64,000 nucleotides of DNA, taken from NCBI GenBank assembly GCA_038147195.1, contig JAYQTB010000004.1, positions 868,001 through 932,000 of the forward strand. Reading direction: 5' to 3'. This DNA comes from Eutrophocola salsuginis. Lineage in GTDB: Bacteria > Pseudomonadota > Gammaproteobacteria > Pseudomonadales > Pseudohongiellaceae. Positions 35,012 to 44,717 of this stretch are shown here, piece after piece. A program made the translations under genes and the position numbers. The notes under the pieces are model-generated. The model did not search any database. It had not been told where the DNA came from and was given only the letters and a program-made list of their open reading frames with translations. Within the stretch, counting starts at the first letter, position 1, and every line of letters starts with the position of its first letter.

Positions 35012-37717
35012 ATGGCATTTAAGCCCGACATCTTTTCTCCGGTCATGGAGGCAATGCACTCGGGCAGCCTGGTGCTGACACCCAACCACCGGACCCGCCT
35101 GCAACTCCAGTCCGTATACGGGCAATGGCGCCAGCAACGGGACCTGTCTCCCGTTTGCGCTACACCCAGGGTATTTCCCGTCGATATCTGGTTGCGCGAT
35201 CTCTGGAGTCACGCGCCAGGCACGCGTGCAGGTATTCTTGAACCCGCACTCGAGGGACTTGTCTGGCAGGACATCGTCAGGGATTCGGATGCCGGCGCAG
35301 GCCTGGTCAACCAAGGCGCCACAGCCCGCGCCGTCCAGGAAGCCTGGCGTCTTGCCCACCTCTGGTGTATCGACATGGCGACTGTCCGCAAGTTTGCCCA
35401 TTTCCAGAAATCCGGCGGCATACCCGATGACCTGAGTGCATTCCTGTCCTGGGTCGATACTTTCGAAACCTTCTGCCGTCGCCAGGACCTCATCAGCCTT
35501 TCACCCATGGTCGAATCCGTCATCAGTGGTCTGGCCGATGGTCTGCTGGCGGTACCGGATCACGTGGTACTGGCGGGATTCGACAATCCACCGCCCCTGT
35601 ACGCCCGCTTGTTCGACGTACTTATAAATAGCAGCAAGACCGTCGAGCGCTTCGACCTGCCGCCCCTGTCCCCGGTTACCCGCCTGCAGGACTGCAGCGA
35701 CAGCGAACAGGAGATACGGCAGGCGGCAACCTGGGCCGCTACTATCATGGCGAATGACGGCCAGGCACGCATCGGCATCATCTGTCCCGACCTGCAACGG
35801 CGAACCGATGCCATCCGGCGGCAATTCCGGGACATCCTGTACCCCGAATCAGTAACCCGCTTCGATTCCGTCGATATGCCCGGGGTCAACGTTTCCTCGA
35901 CACGGTCGCTGGCCGACTGTCCGTTGCTCGCCAGCGCCCTGGATATCCTCTCCCTGAATACACCCTGGGTCGAAACCCTGGCGTTCTGTCGTCTTCTCAG
36001 GTCGCCGTTCATTCACGGTAGCCAGGCCGAGGAAAGTGGTCGCGCCCACCTGGAATGGCGTTTGAGAGAAACCGGCGAGATGAAGATCCAGATGGCATGG
36101 GTACGCGACCTGGCCAATTCACCCGATGCCGACTACCACTGTGAACAGCTGGCGTCAGCCTTGCTGGCACTCGACTCCCAGCGCCGTGCACTTCCGAACA
36201 CTGCCATGCTGCATGACTGGAGCAACCTGTTCGAAGCCCAGCTTGACGCCCTGGGCTGGCCGGGCCAGCGCCAACCCGACCCGGTTGAATATGACCAGCT
36301 CAAGGGCTGGTCCGGAGCGCTCAGGTCTTTTGCCCGGGTATCGTCCTGGCATGGCAAGGTTTCGCTCGGGCAGGCTCTGGGCATCCTGTGGCAGATTCTT
36401 GCCGGCAGCCATGCCCGCAGTGGTGATGATCTCGCACCGATACAGGTGCTTTCACCCACTGAAGCTGATGGCCTGGTCTTCACCCATACCTGGATGATGG
36501 GCATGACGGAACAGCAATGGCCTCCGCCTGCCCGACCGGTGCCCTTCATTCCCATGTCGTTGCAGCGTGACAAAAGTATGCCGGGAAGTGACGCACAGGC
36601 GATGACCGAAAATGCCCGGCGCCAGATCAGCCGTTTCATCGGCCATACGGATACCGAAATGGTCTTCAGCTGGCCACGCCAGGAAGAAGACCTTGCCCTG
36701 AAGCCGGCAGGCATGCTGCCCGGCGTCAGCTCACTGACCTCGAGTGATCCCGCCATACCTGCTGTTTTTCCTGGTTATGGCGACAGTGCACACGTTGCCC
36801 TGGATACGCTCCTGGAAATGCCGTTTATCCCGCTCAACGACATTGAACAGCCCGCCGGGGGTATTTCTCTCATGGCGCACCAGGCAGACTGCCCTTTCAA
36901 GGCTTTCGCCATGCATCGCCTGGGCGCCGATGCGTTGCCTGCGCCAGTCATCGGCCTGCCTGGCCATGTACTCGGAAGCATCCTGCATGAAGCACTCGAA
37001 GGCTTCTGGCGCATCCTGAAGACCCAGGACAACCTGTTAGCCGCCACGACCGAGGAAGTGTCGAATGCCATCGACCAGGCAGTCACCAGTGCCGTGCAGG
37101 GCAAGGCACGCTTCTATCGCCACACCATGACGGCCAGGTTCAACGCCATGGAAATTCAACGACTCTCGGGTCTGCTGGCAGCCTGGCTGGAAGAAGAAAA
37201 GAGACGTGGCACTTTCGCAGTAATAGAAAGTGAGTACCGGACACAATGGCAACATGGGGAACTTACCCTGAACCTACGGATCGACAGGCTGGACGCAACG
37301 CCCTCCGGGAAAAAGATCATCGTCGATTACAAGTCACGGAAAAACACCGAGATCAACTGGTTCGACCCGCGCCAGACAGAACCCCAGCTCATGCTGTACA
37401 TGTTGGCCGTTGAAGCGGAAGCCCCTGGCAGTGTCGACGGTTTGTTTATTGCCCAGGTCAATGTCGAGGAAACGAAATACAAGGGAATCAGCAGCGACAA
37501 CACCATCTATCCGGACAGTTTTTTCGGCAGCAAGCGTAACGTCGATCCGGATAGTGACTGGCAAGCCATTCTGCTGTCCTGGCAGGATTCACTGTCGGCG
37601 ATCGCCAACGAATTCCTGTCCGGGTATGCGGCGGTCGATCCCAAGTCCGTCAACAGCAGCTGCACCTGGTGTCACCTGGGTCCTCTCTGCCGTATCGGAG
37701 AAAGGGTCGACACATGA
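35012..37717 (+). CDS. AddB-like nuclease subunit (PD-(D/E)XK, probable iron-sulfur)
   Basis: A 901-residue protein resembling the 'probable DNA repair protein' relatives of AddB (TIGR03623 type). The N-terminal half is helicase-like but lacks a clear Walker A motif. The C-terminal nuclease domain shows LHEALEGFWR, then IDRLD followed by IIVDYKSR, a PD-(D/E)XK arrangement. Cysteines in QADCPFKAF and in SSCTWCHLGPLCRI match the four ligands of the AddB iron-sulfur cluster. Its stop overlaps the ATG of the next gene (ATGA), so subunits are made together. It probably processes double-strand ends for RecA recombination. Chi recognition cannot be judged from sequence. Confidence 0.83.
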   Translation: MAFKPDIFSPVMEAMHSGSLVLTPNHRTRLQLQSVYGQWRQQRDLSPVCATPRVFPVDIWLRDLWSHAPGTRAGILEPALEGLVWQDIVRDSDAGAGLVNQGATARAVQEAWRLAHLWCIDMATVRKFAHFQKSGGIPDDLSAFLSWVDTFETFCRRQDLISLSPMVESVISGLADGLLAVPDHVVLAGFDNPPPLYARLFDVLINSSKTVERFDLPPLSPVTRLQDCSDSEQEIRQAATWAATIMANDGQARIGIICPDLQRRTDAIRRQFRDILYPESVTRFDSVDMPGVNVSSTRSLADCPLLASALDILSLNTPWVETLAFCRLLRSPFIHGSQAEESGRAHLEWRLRETGEMKIQMAWVRDLANSPDADYHCEQLASALLALDSQRRALPNTAMLHDWSNLFEAQLDALGWPGQRQPDPVEYDQLKGWSGALRSFARVSSWHGKVSLGQALGILWQILAGSHARSGDDLAPIQVLSPTEADGLVFTHTWMMGMTEQQWPPPARPVPFIPMSLQRDKSMPGSDAQAMTENARRQISRFIGHTDTEMVFSWPRQEEDLALKPAGMLPGVSSLTSSDPAIPAVFPGYGDSAHVALDTLLEMPFIPLNDIEQPAGGISLMAHQADCPFKAFAMHRLGADALPAPVIGLPGHVLGSILHEALEGFWRILKTQDNLLAATTEEVSNAIDQAVTSAVQGKARFYRHTMTARFNAMEIQRLSGLLAAWLEEEKRRGTFAVIESEYRTQWQHGELTLNLRIDRLDATPSGKKIIVDYKSRKNTEINWFDPRQTEPQLMLYMLAVEAEAPGSVDGLFIAQVNVEETKYKGISSDNTIYPDSFFGSKRNVDPDSDWQAILLSWQDSLSAIANEFLSGYAAVDPKSVNSSCTWCHLGPLCRIGERVDT

Positions 37718-40700
37718 GCAAGGTGACAGCGGATATCAGGGAAAGACAACTCGCACTCGAACTTGGTCGATCTTTCTGCGTGCAGGCGCCTGCCGGTTCC
37801 GGCAAGACCGAACTGTTGACGCAGCGCTACCTGGGCCTGCTTGCCACCTGTGAACGGCCTGAAGAAATTCTCGCAATTACCTTCACGCGCAAAGCCGCAG
37901 CAGAAATGCGCAACCGCATCCTCGAGAACATGGCACAGGCATCGACGTTATCCACGGCAGACCTGTCCGCCCTGCCGGAACACCGTCGTTTCACCGTCGA
38001 GCTGGCGCAGCGTGTCCTTGCCCGCGATGCTGAGCAACAGTGGCAACTCCTGGAAAATTCGACACGCCTGCGCATTTCCACCATCGACAGTTTTAACGCG
38101 TTCCTGTGCGCACAGTTGCCGGTAGTTTCGGAACTGGGTGTCATGCCGGACATCGTGGACGATCCGTCGGTACTGTACGAAGCCGCCATCCAGGACCTGC
38201 TCACCGAACTCGATGGCGATACTCCCCTGGCAGATGCACTCGCTGTCCTCCTCGCCCATGTCAATAACCAGTGGCGGACGCTGTCGGGACTGCTGTCGGC
38301 CATGCTTGGCAAGCGCGACCAGTGGCTGGCCAATATCCTGGACATCAAGTCTCATCCTGAAGATACCCGCGCTATTCTCGAAGGCAACCTCCAGGCCCTC
38401 ATAGAAGAAAAACTGTCAAAAGCCGCCAGGCTCCTTTCGCCATACTCGGAGTCTTTGTTGCCACTCGTACAGTTCGCTTCGATGCACCTCGAACATCAAA
38501 CGGATAGTATGCTGGGAAGTTGTGATTTCGAAAACGGCATGCCGCAGGCTCTGAGCGCAGACCTGTCCAAATGGCAGGCAATACGCCAAATGTTGTTTAC
38601 AGACAAGAATGCTTTTCGCAAAACGGTCAACAAGAACAACGGATTTCCTTCAGCCGGTAAATCAGCGAGCGATAAACCGATTGCCGATAGCAAGGCTGCG
38701 ATGCTTGCCCTGCTTGAAACAATGGCTCCGGATGAAAACCTGCGGGAAATTTTCGAGGAAATACGCTTTCTGCCTGAAGCCGGCTATCCCGGTCAGCAGT
38801 GGCGTGTCATGGAAAGCCTGACGCTCGTATTGCCAGCCCTCGTCTCACACCTGACGCTGGCCTTCCGGAATTTCGGGCAGGCCGACCATACCCAGGTCAG
38901 TATTGCAGCATTGAGTGCTCTTGGCGCCGACGAGGCGCCCACCGACCTGGCACTGCGCCTGGATTATCGTCTCAGGCACATCCTGGTGGATGAATTCCAG
39001 GACACGTCCTGGTTGCAGAAGAAACTCCTGGAAAAGCTCACTTTCGACTGGCAACCCGGTGACGGCAGGACCCTGTTTATCGTTGGCGATGGCATGCAGA
39101 GCTGTTACGGGTTTCGCAACGCCAACGTCGGGCTGTTCCTGGCTGTCCGCGACAAGGGTATTGGACAGGTCAGTCTTGACAGCCTGAAACTGCGCGTCAA
39201 TTTCCGTAGCCAGGCCAACATTGTCGACTGGGTGAACCGCCATTTTGCCCCTGCCTTTCCACGCGAGGATGATATCGGGCGCGGTGGTGTCAGCTTCAGC
39301 GCAGCAGATAGCATCAACGACGCGTTGCCCGGGCTTGGCGTTAACCTGCTCCTGCTGACGGCTGAAAAGGACATGGAGGATGCACGTTACCTGTTGCGCC
39401 GTCACGAGGCCGAACGGGTGGCGGATGCCGTAGCATCCTTGCAGTCAGCCAACCCCGGTGATCGTATTGCCCTGCTCGTGCGCACTCGTAATCACCTGGC
39501 CGACATCATTCCGGCACTGCGTCGACGCGGTATTGCCTGGCATGCGGCCGATATCGATCCCCTGGATTCCTATCCCGTGATACAGGATTTGCTCACCCTG
39601 TTACGCGCGTTGTTGAACCCGGCAGACGTGACAGCCTGGTATGCCCTGCTGAGAACACCCTGGCTGGGTCTGCCGATGACGGACATCCTTTTGCTGTCCA
39701 GGTATGCCAGGAGTCTGGGAGCTTCCCCCTGGCGGGCATTGCAGGATTTTGAACATGTGCCCGGGTTATCCACCGATACCTGCAATATCCTGCGTCGTGT
39801 ATTACCCGTTCTGCTACTTGCCCGGTCCGAACGCCGGCGCTTGTCTTTGCGGGAGTGGCTGGAAAAGACCTGGCTGGCCCTGGGCGGCCCTGCGGCGCTC
39901 GTGGACGAACATCTGTTGGTCAGCATTACGCATTTCCTTGACCTGGTACAGGAATTCGATGACCAGGGGGATATCAGCGATATCCACCGCTTCGAGAACA
40001 AGGTTGCCAGCCAGTTTGCCGATGGCCTGAATCCCCAGGCAACGCTAACCATCATGACCCTCCACAAGGCCAAAGGCCTGGAATTCGAGCATGTCATCCT
40101 GCCGGGACTGGAACGCAAGCCACGTTCCGACGACAACCCGTTGCTGCGGTGGCGTGAACATATCAACGCCAATGGTGATTCGGTGCTGGTCATGAGTATG
40201 CCGGCGCAACGGGGTCAACAGCAGGATCCTACCTACCAGCATCTGAAATACGAGGCCGCCATTCAGCAGCGTCTCGAAGGCACACGGCTGTTCTACATCG
40301 GTGTAACCCGTGCCATAAAAAGTGCACTCCTTATCGGTAGTATCACCGGCCAGGATGATACCTGGCAGGCGCCGGACAGCAATTCCCTGCTGGCTGCACT
40401 CTGGCCGCAACTGGAAGCGGACCCTTCAGCTCTGGCAACCCTGGAAGCCGTAACGGATGACGATGCAGGTGATGCCGTGCCTGAAACCGCTAACCAACTC
40501 GTAATCAGCCGCCTGCCACCGGCATGGCAACCACCTCCGCTGTTGCAAATCGTCAGGCCACTGGAAGATGCCGAACCCACGGAGATCGAGTTACCCGAGA
40601 ACGTGCACGACAATCTCGTCGAGCGAACCCTGGGCGACATTCTTCACGAATATCTTTGCCGTATCGGCGAGGGCCTTCTCGATATCCATGATGACCACGC

Positions 40701-41169
40701 ACTGGCGGAATGTAAGGCGGCCTGGCGCCAGATACTGGCACCTCTGACCCCGGCACCCGACCAGGCCATCGCTGAAATCCACCGACAACTATTACAGTGT
40801 CGGGATGATGAAGCGTTTCGCTGGCTGCTGCAGGCTGATCACCGGGAAGCAGCCAGCGAGCTCAGTCTCAGTGATTACCGCCACGGGCGACAACGCATCG
40901 CGGTGATCGACCGCACCTTTGTCGATACAGACAATGTGCGCTGGATCATCGATTTCAAGAGCGCCACCCCGGCACCGGGTGAGGACGAAAACGCTTTTCT
41001 TGCCCGGCAGGCTGCCCACTACCAGCCCCAACTGGCCCGCTATGCGGACCTGTTTCGTGTCATGGAATCCCGCGACATTCGCACCGCGCTGTATTTCACG
41101 GCCCTGCCCCGGCTGCATATCCTCGATCTGCAAGTCACAGGTAACGACCCGCAGGCGACGCTGTTCTGA
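37714..41169 (+). CDS. AddA-like UvrD/RecB-family helicase-nuclease
   Basis: 1,151 residues from the ATG at 37714, which overlaps the upstream stop. SF1A helicase motifs are all present: Walker A in APAGSGKTELLTQ, ITFTRKAAAEMRNR, Walker B VDEFQDTSW, GDGMQSCYGFRNA, LRVNFRSQ, TLHKAKGLEFEHV and YIGVTRA. The C-terminus has a PD-(D/E)XK nuclease: ILHEYLCR, then IDRTFVDTD and IIDFKSAT. Together with its partner this forms a helicase-nuclease of the AddAB kind that resects double-strand breaks. No recC or recD occurs here. Confidence 0.9.
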   Translation: MSKVTADIRERQLALELGRSFCVQAPAGSGKTELLTQRYLGLLATCERPEEILAITFTRKAAAEMRNRILENMAQASTLSTADLSALPEHRRFTVELAQRVLARDAEQQWQLLENSTRLRISTIDSFNAFLCAQLPVVSELGVMPDIVDDPSVLYEAAIQDLLTELDGDTPLADALAVLLAHVNNQWRTLSGLLSAMLGKRDQWLANILDIKSHPEDTRAILEGNLQALIEEKLSKAARLLSPYSESLLPLVQFASMHLEHQTDSMLGSCDFENGMPQALSADLSKWQAIRQMLFTDKNAFRKTVNKNNGFPSAGKSASDKPIADSKAAMLALLETMAPDENLREIFEEIRFLPEAGYPGQQWRVMESLTLVLPALVSHLTLAFRNFGQADHTQVSIAALSALGADEAPTDLALRLDYRLRHILVDEFQDTSWLQKKLLEKLTFDWQPGDGRTLFIVGDGMQSCYGFRNANVGLFLAVRDKGIGQVSLDSLKLRVNFRSQANIVDWVNRHFAPAFPREDDIGRGGVSFSAADSINDALPGLGVNLLLLTAEKDMEDARYLLRRHEAERVADAVASLQSANPGDRIALLVRTRNHLADIIPALRRRGIAWHAADIDPLDSYPVIQDLLTLLRALLNPADVTAWYALLRTPWLGLPMTDILLLSRYARSLGASPWRALQDFEHVPGLSTDTCNILRRVLPVLLLARSERRRLSLREWLEKTWLALGGPAALVDEHLLVSITHFLDLVQEFDDQGDISDIHRFENKVASQFADGLNPQATLTIMTLHKAKGLEFEHVILPGLERKPRSDDNPLLRWREHINANGDSVLVMSMPAQRGQQQDPTYQHLKYEAAIQQRLEGTRLFYIGVTRAIKSALLIGSITGQDDTWQAPDSNSLLAALWPQLEADPSALATLEAVTDDDAGDAVPETANQLVISRLPPAWQPPPLLQIVRPLEDAEPTEIELPENVHDNLVERTLGDILHEYLCRIGEGLLDIHDDHALAECKAAWRQILAPLTPAPDQAIAEIHRQLLQCRDDEAFRWLLQADHREAASELSLSDYRHGRQRIAVIDRTFVDTDNVRWIIDFKSATPAPGEDENAFLARQAAHYQPQLARYADLFRVMESRDIRTALYFTALPRLHILDLQVTGNDPQATLF

Positions 41170-41200
41170 GGCCGTAACGCGAATTTGGCGCCAATAACGG

Positions 41201-41229
41201 TGTTTCACGCGCTTTTTAGCCGATATAAT
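41201..41229 (+). promoter_or_regulatory. Promoter of the DAHP synthase gene
   Basis: A perfect -10 TATAAT (41224-41229) lies 17 bases after a weak TGTTTC (41201-41206). It overlaps an upstream in-frame ATG at 41228, which therefore cannot be the start if this promoter is used. I see no obvious TyrR or TrpR box. Confidence 0.5.
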
Positions 41230-41275
41230 GCGCGCCATTTTCACTACCCCAAAAGCAGGGCAACCCGGAATCGAC

Positions 41276-42343
41276 ATGGCAATCCCGAGTACTGAAAACG
41301 TCAATATCAGTGAATACCAGACGCTGATCACCCCAATGGCGCTGAAAGAACGCCTGCCGTTGCATGGCGATACCGCGGATATCGTGATGAAGAACCGCCA
41401 GGTGATCCGCGACATCCTCGATCACAAGGACCATCGCCTTTTCATGGTGGTTGGCCCCTGCTCCATTCACGATGTGGACGCCGCACTGGATTACGCGGAG
41501 CGCCTGAAGGCACTGGCCCATGAAGTCCAGGACACCTTCGTCCTGGTCATGCGGGTGTATTTCGAAAAGCCGCGTACTTCAACAGGCTGGAAGGGACTGA
41601 TCAACGATCCCGACATGAATGACAGCTTCCGCATCGAGGAAGGCCTGCATACCGGGCGCCGTCTGCTGTTGAAACTGTCGGCGATGGGCCTGCCTACCTC
41701 CACCGAAGCACTGGACCCTATTTCCCCACAGTACCTGCACGACATCATCACCTGGTCGGCAATCGGCGCACGTACCACCGAGTCGCAGACACACCGCGAA
41801 ATGTCCAGCGGCCTGTCATGCCCGGTAGGTTTCAAGAACGGCACCGACGGCGGCCTGGAAGTAGCCATCAATGCGATGAAGGCGGTCAGCAGTCCACATC
41901 GCTTCCTCGGTATCGATCCCGAGGGCAAGGTAAGTATCGTGCATACGAAAGGCAATCCCTATGCCCACGTTGTCCTGCGCGGTGGGAATGGCATGCAGAA
42001 TTACGATGCCGAGAGTGTTGCGCGTTGCGAGGCCATGTGTGCGAAAGCCGGCGTATCCACCAACATCATGATCGACTGCAGCCACGCCAACTCCAACAAG
42101 GACTATAATCGCCAGCCCGTTGTCCTGAAGAATGTCGTGGACCAGATCGTGGCCGGCAATAAATCCATCATCGGGGTCATGATCGAGAGTAACATCAACG
42201 CCGGCCGCCAGGACATTCCTGCTGACCATGCCCAACTGCTGTACGGGGTCTCCGTCACCGATGCCTGCATCGATTGGGAAACCACCGCCGCTTGTATTCG
42301 CCAGGCCAGGGACCGGTTCAAGGATGTCCTGCCGTCACGCTGA
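41276..42343 (+). CDS. 3-deoxy-7-phosphoheptulonate (DAHP) synthase, AroG/F/H type
   Basis: 355 residues from the ATG at 41276 (MAIPSTENVNISEYQTL); the ATG at 41228 lies inside the -10. The class I-alpha motifs VVGPCSIHDVDAALDY (metal-binding Cys), RVYFEKPRTSTGWKG, IGARTTESQTHREMSSG and DCSHANSNKDY are all present. It condenses phosphoenolpyruvate and erythrose-4-phosphate in the first shikimate step. Which aromatic amino acid inhibits it cannot be decided from sequence alone. It supplies chorismate for PabB among others. A strong terminator follows. Confidence 0.94.
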   Translation: MAIPSTENVNISEYQTLITPMALKERLPLHGDTADIVMKNRQVIRDILDHKDHRLFMVVGPCSIHDVDAALDYAERLKALAHEVQDTFVLVMRVYFEKPRTSTGWKGLINDPDMNDSFRIEEGLHTGRRLLLKLSAMGLPTSTEALDPISPQYLHDIITWSAIGARTTESQTHREMSSGLSCPVGFKNGTDGGLEVAINAMKAVSSPHRFLGIDPEGKVSIVHTKGNPYAHVVLRGGNGMQNYDAESVARCEAMCAKAGVSTNIMIDCSHANSNKDYNRQPVVLKNVVDQIVAGNKSIIGVMIESNINAGRQDIPADHAQLLYGVSVTDACIDWETTAACIRQARDRFKDVLPSR

Positions 42344-42353
42344 GTGCTGATAC

Positions 42354-42380
42354 AAAAAACCGGGCAAAGCCCGGTTTTTT
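42354..42380 (+). terminator. Terminator after DAHP synthase
   Basis: AAAAAACCGGGC (42354-42365) pairs with GCCCGGTTTTTT (42369-42380) around AAA. The symmetry allows it to work on both strands, so it may also end the convergent quinoprotein transcript, which stops 17 bases away. Confidence 0.92.
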
Positions 42381-42396
42381 ATTGCCAGTTATTAGC

Positions 42397-44265
42397 CTAG
42401 CGTGGTCTTAAAGCCAGTAATACGTTGCCGGGTACCCCCATCAGGCCATAGCCGGATTGCACATACAGCGTACCGTTGGCGGCCCAGATGGAGAAGTTGT
42501 CGATGGCACCACCCTTGCCCGGAACACCGTTCAGCGTATCGAACGGGCGTGCGGTATCGAAGGTGAAAATCGGTTCACCGGTGCCACTGTCAAAAACCTT
42601 TACGAAGCCATCATTGCTGCCCTGAACCACGGCGCTGTCCACCAGCAGTGTCGCAGCCGACATTCCCCAGTTCGTGTCGCAGCTGCGCAGGTTGCCGCGG
42701 CGATCGCCGGAACAATCCGGCTGGTGATGGTATTCCCAGGTGATGTTGCCGGTGTCGACATCCAGGGCGAACAGACCGGAATCGACACCATCTGCCGTGG
42801 AATCCGTGGTCATGTTGTTTGCGGCAAAGACGGTGTTGCCGTCGAATGCCATGCCCCAGTGAATGCCGCCTGAAGCGCCTCCGGGACCTACCCGGGTATT
42901 CCAGACCAATTCACCGGTATCCGGGTCTAATGCCCAGACGTCGCCGCTCTTCTGTCCAGCAAGGACTATATCGGTACCGTCACTGCGAGTCGCCAGCATG
43001 ACGGCAGCACCGAAATCGACGTCGCGATTGATACTATCGGGTGGAGGGCAATTGGGACCATCGGGAACACGTGTACATCCGCTTAGGAAGATGTCGTTGG
43101 CGGTGGCCTGGAATTTCCAGGCTAGGGAGCCGTCCTCGAGCCGGATAGCGAGGATGGCGTCACTTGTATCGGTGGCAGGAGCCGAGGTATTTTCACCGGT
43201 GCCGACGTATAACACGCCGCGGGTTTCATCAATGGCAGCGGCCGTCCAAATCGGTGCGCCGGAAGGGCCCCACTGCTGGGTACCGACACTGCTGATAGTG
43301 GTCGGGCGAGCCTCTTCCATGGTGTGGTATTCCCAGACACGCTCCCCGGTGGCCACATCGAGAGCCACCACGGCACCGTGACTAGTACAGCATTCGTACT
43401 CAGGTGCTGCACCCATCAGCAATTCACCGGAGGAGATCGGCACGTAGACACGGTCACCATAAAGAACTGGCATGGCAGTGACATTGGAAACACTAGAGGC
43501 CTGGACGCTGGCGTCCCAGAGAATTTCGGTGGTGACGGCATCCATTAGGATTGTGTGGGCGGAAACATCGGCAAAGACCAGCACTGGCCTGCCATTGGTT
43601 AGCGTGTGATAACCGATCGTGGTGCGCAGCGGTATGTCATGCTGGTACACCCATTTCACGCAAGGTACATCACCGCCAATATCCAGGGCAAACAACTGTC
43701 CGGAATCCACGATGGGATAATACATGGTGTTGCCCACAACTGCGGGCTGCGAACGCATGTTGGCGGTGCCGGGAAAACCGATTGACCACGCCAGTTCCAG
43801 GTTGCCCATGTCGCGCGTGGTCAGGCCAACCTGTTCCGTGGTCAGGTGACGGCGATTCCTGCGGTCGAAACCCTGGGTCCAGATGGTGGCGGCACCGGTG
43901 TCAACATCCATACGTTCGGCCGGACATTGCATTCCGGTGATCCAGCTATTGTCTATTTCAGCGGTGGCAGACAGGAAGGCGACCACGTCATCGATCCCCT
44001 CCTCGCCCAAGGGCTGTGCCTGGACTTTCATTTTGCCGTGGGACAACGCGTACCTGACAGCCCGTGCACCCATCCGTTTCAGGGCTTCCAGTGAGGGTGA
44101 ACGTGTTTCCTCTGGCATGTTATGGCAGTTGGCGCAGGTTTCGTTGTAAAGGGCCTCCCCGTTGGTATTAGTCTCGGCGCGAATGACCGTATCCTGGGCA
44201 TGTGCAAGTATGGTGGCCAGACAAAGAACGGACAGCAGCGCGGAGCGACGTTTGGTGTGGAGCAT
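42397..44265 (-). CDS. PQQ-type quinoprotein dehydrogenase with N-terminal cytochrome c domain
   Basis: 622 residues from the ATG at 44265. Residues 1-24 are a signal peptide. A cytochrome c domain follows, with heme motif C44-A-N-C47-H48 and probable axial Met79 in HGKMKV. The rest is an eight-bladed beta-propeller of PQQ enzymes; the vicinal pair C292-C293 in YECCTSHG matches the ring-forming adjacent disulfide that covers PQQ. Repeat blades have GxxxALDxxTGxxxW-like ends (VVALDVATGERVWEY, VWALDPDTGELVWNT, LFALDVDTGNITWEY). The architecture is that of polyvinyl-alcohol dehydrogenase (cytochrome), but the real substrate is unknown. It is a single periplasmic gene; no PQQ synthesis genes are here. 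Confidence 0.85.
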   Translation of the reverse strand: MLHTKRRSALLSVLCLATILAHAQDTVIRAETNTNGEALYNETCANCHNMPEETRSPSLEALKRMGARAVRYALSHGKMKVQAQPLGEEGIDDVVAFLSATAEIDNSWITGMQCPAERMDVDTGAATIWTQGFDRRNRRHLTTEQVGLTTRDMGNLELAWSIGFPGTANMRSQPAVVGNTMYYPIVDSGQLFALDIGGDVPCVKWVYQHDIPLRTTIGYHTLTNGRPVLVFADVSAHTILMDAVTTEILWDASVQASSVSNVTAMPVLYGDRVYVPISSGELLMGAAPEYECCTSHGAVVALDVATGERVWEYHTMEEARPTTISSVGTQQWGPSGAPIWTAAAIDETRGVLYVGTGENTSAPATDTSDAILAIRLEDGSLAWKFQATANDIFLSGCTRVPDGPNCPPPDSINRDVDFGAAVMLATRSDGTDIVLAGQKSGDVWALDPDTGELVWNTRVGPGGASGGIHWGMAFDGNTVFAANNMTTDSTADGVDSGLFALDVDTGNITWEYHHQPDCSGDRRGNLRSCDTNWGMSAATLLVDSAVVQGSNDGFVKVFDSGTGEPIFTFDTARPFDTLNGVPGKGGAIDNFSIWAANGTLYVQSGYGLMGVPGNVLLALRPR

Positions 44266-44333
44266 GCAGAAAATTCCCCGGTATTCTGATTTGCACAAAG
44301 TATAAGGATGGTTCGTGCCCGGCACCAGAGGCT

Positions 44334-44706
44334 TTAAAACATTTGCAGTCCGAAGCAACCGAGATTGATAGCCAGAGTCACGATGATGTAGCCGGTTTCA
44401 ACCTTTTGTTTCCTGGCGGGGACTCGGTACTCCCGATCAGGTCCAGCACCGCTCGGCGCACCAGTGAGGATTACAGCGTGAAATGTAGGAACGGCGTAAC
44501 ATGTAAGGCAAGCGGATAATCGCCGATCTCCCGGCTGCTCAGATCCAGAATCCAGCCCACCTAGGCGCAGAGACCCAGCAGTCCTAACAGGGCGTTGAGA
44601 AACATACATTTCACCTCGTCCACGCCGAACGTACCGAGGGAGAAAATCGTGTAAACCAGTATGGGGTTACCGCCATAGGCATAGAGAAAGTTGATGTCGG
44701 GCCGAG
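44334..44706 (-). pseudogene. Decayed small membrane protein gene, family not recognised
   Basis: The 452-bp spacer between mscS and the quinoprotein has no intact gene. On the minus strand one frame from about 44703 reads FLYAYGGNPILVYTIFSL and continues to a segment ending LNALLGLLGLCA, then a TAG at 44560-44562. The same frame continues with VGWILDLSSREIGDYPLALH, then the reading shifts to another frame ending GYIIVTLAINLGCFGLQMF with a stop at 44334. At least three hydrophobic stretches remain with one stop and one frameshift. This looks like a broken multi-pass membrane protein; it could instead be chance, and I could not name a family. Confidence 0.4.
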
Positions 44707-44717
44707 CGGGAATCCGG

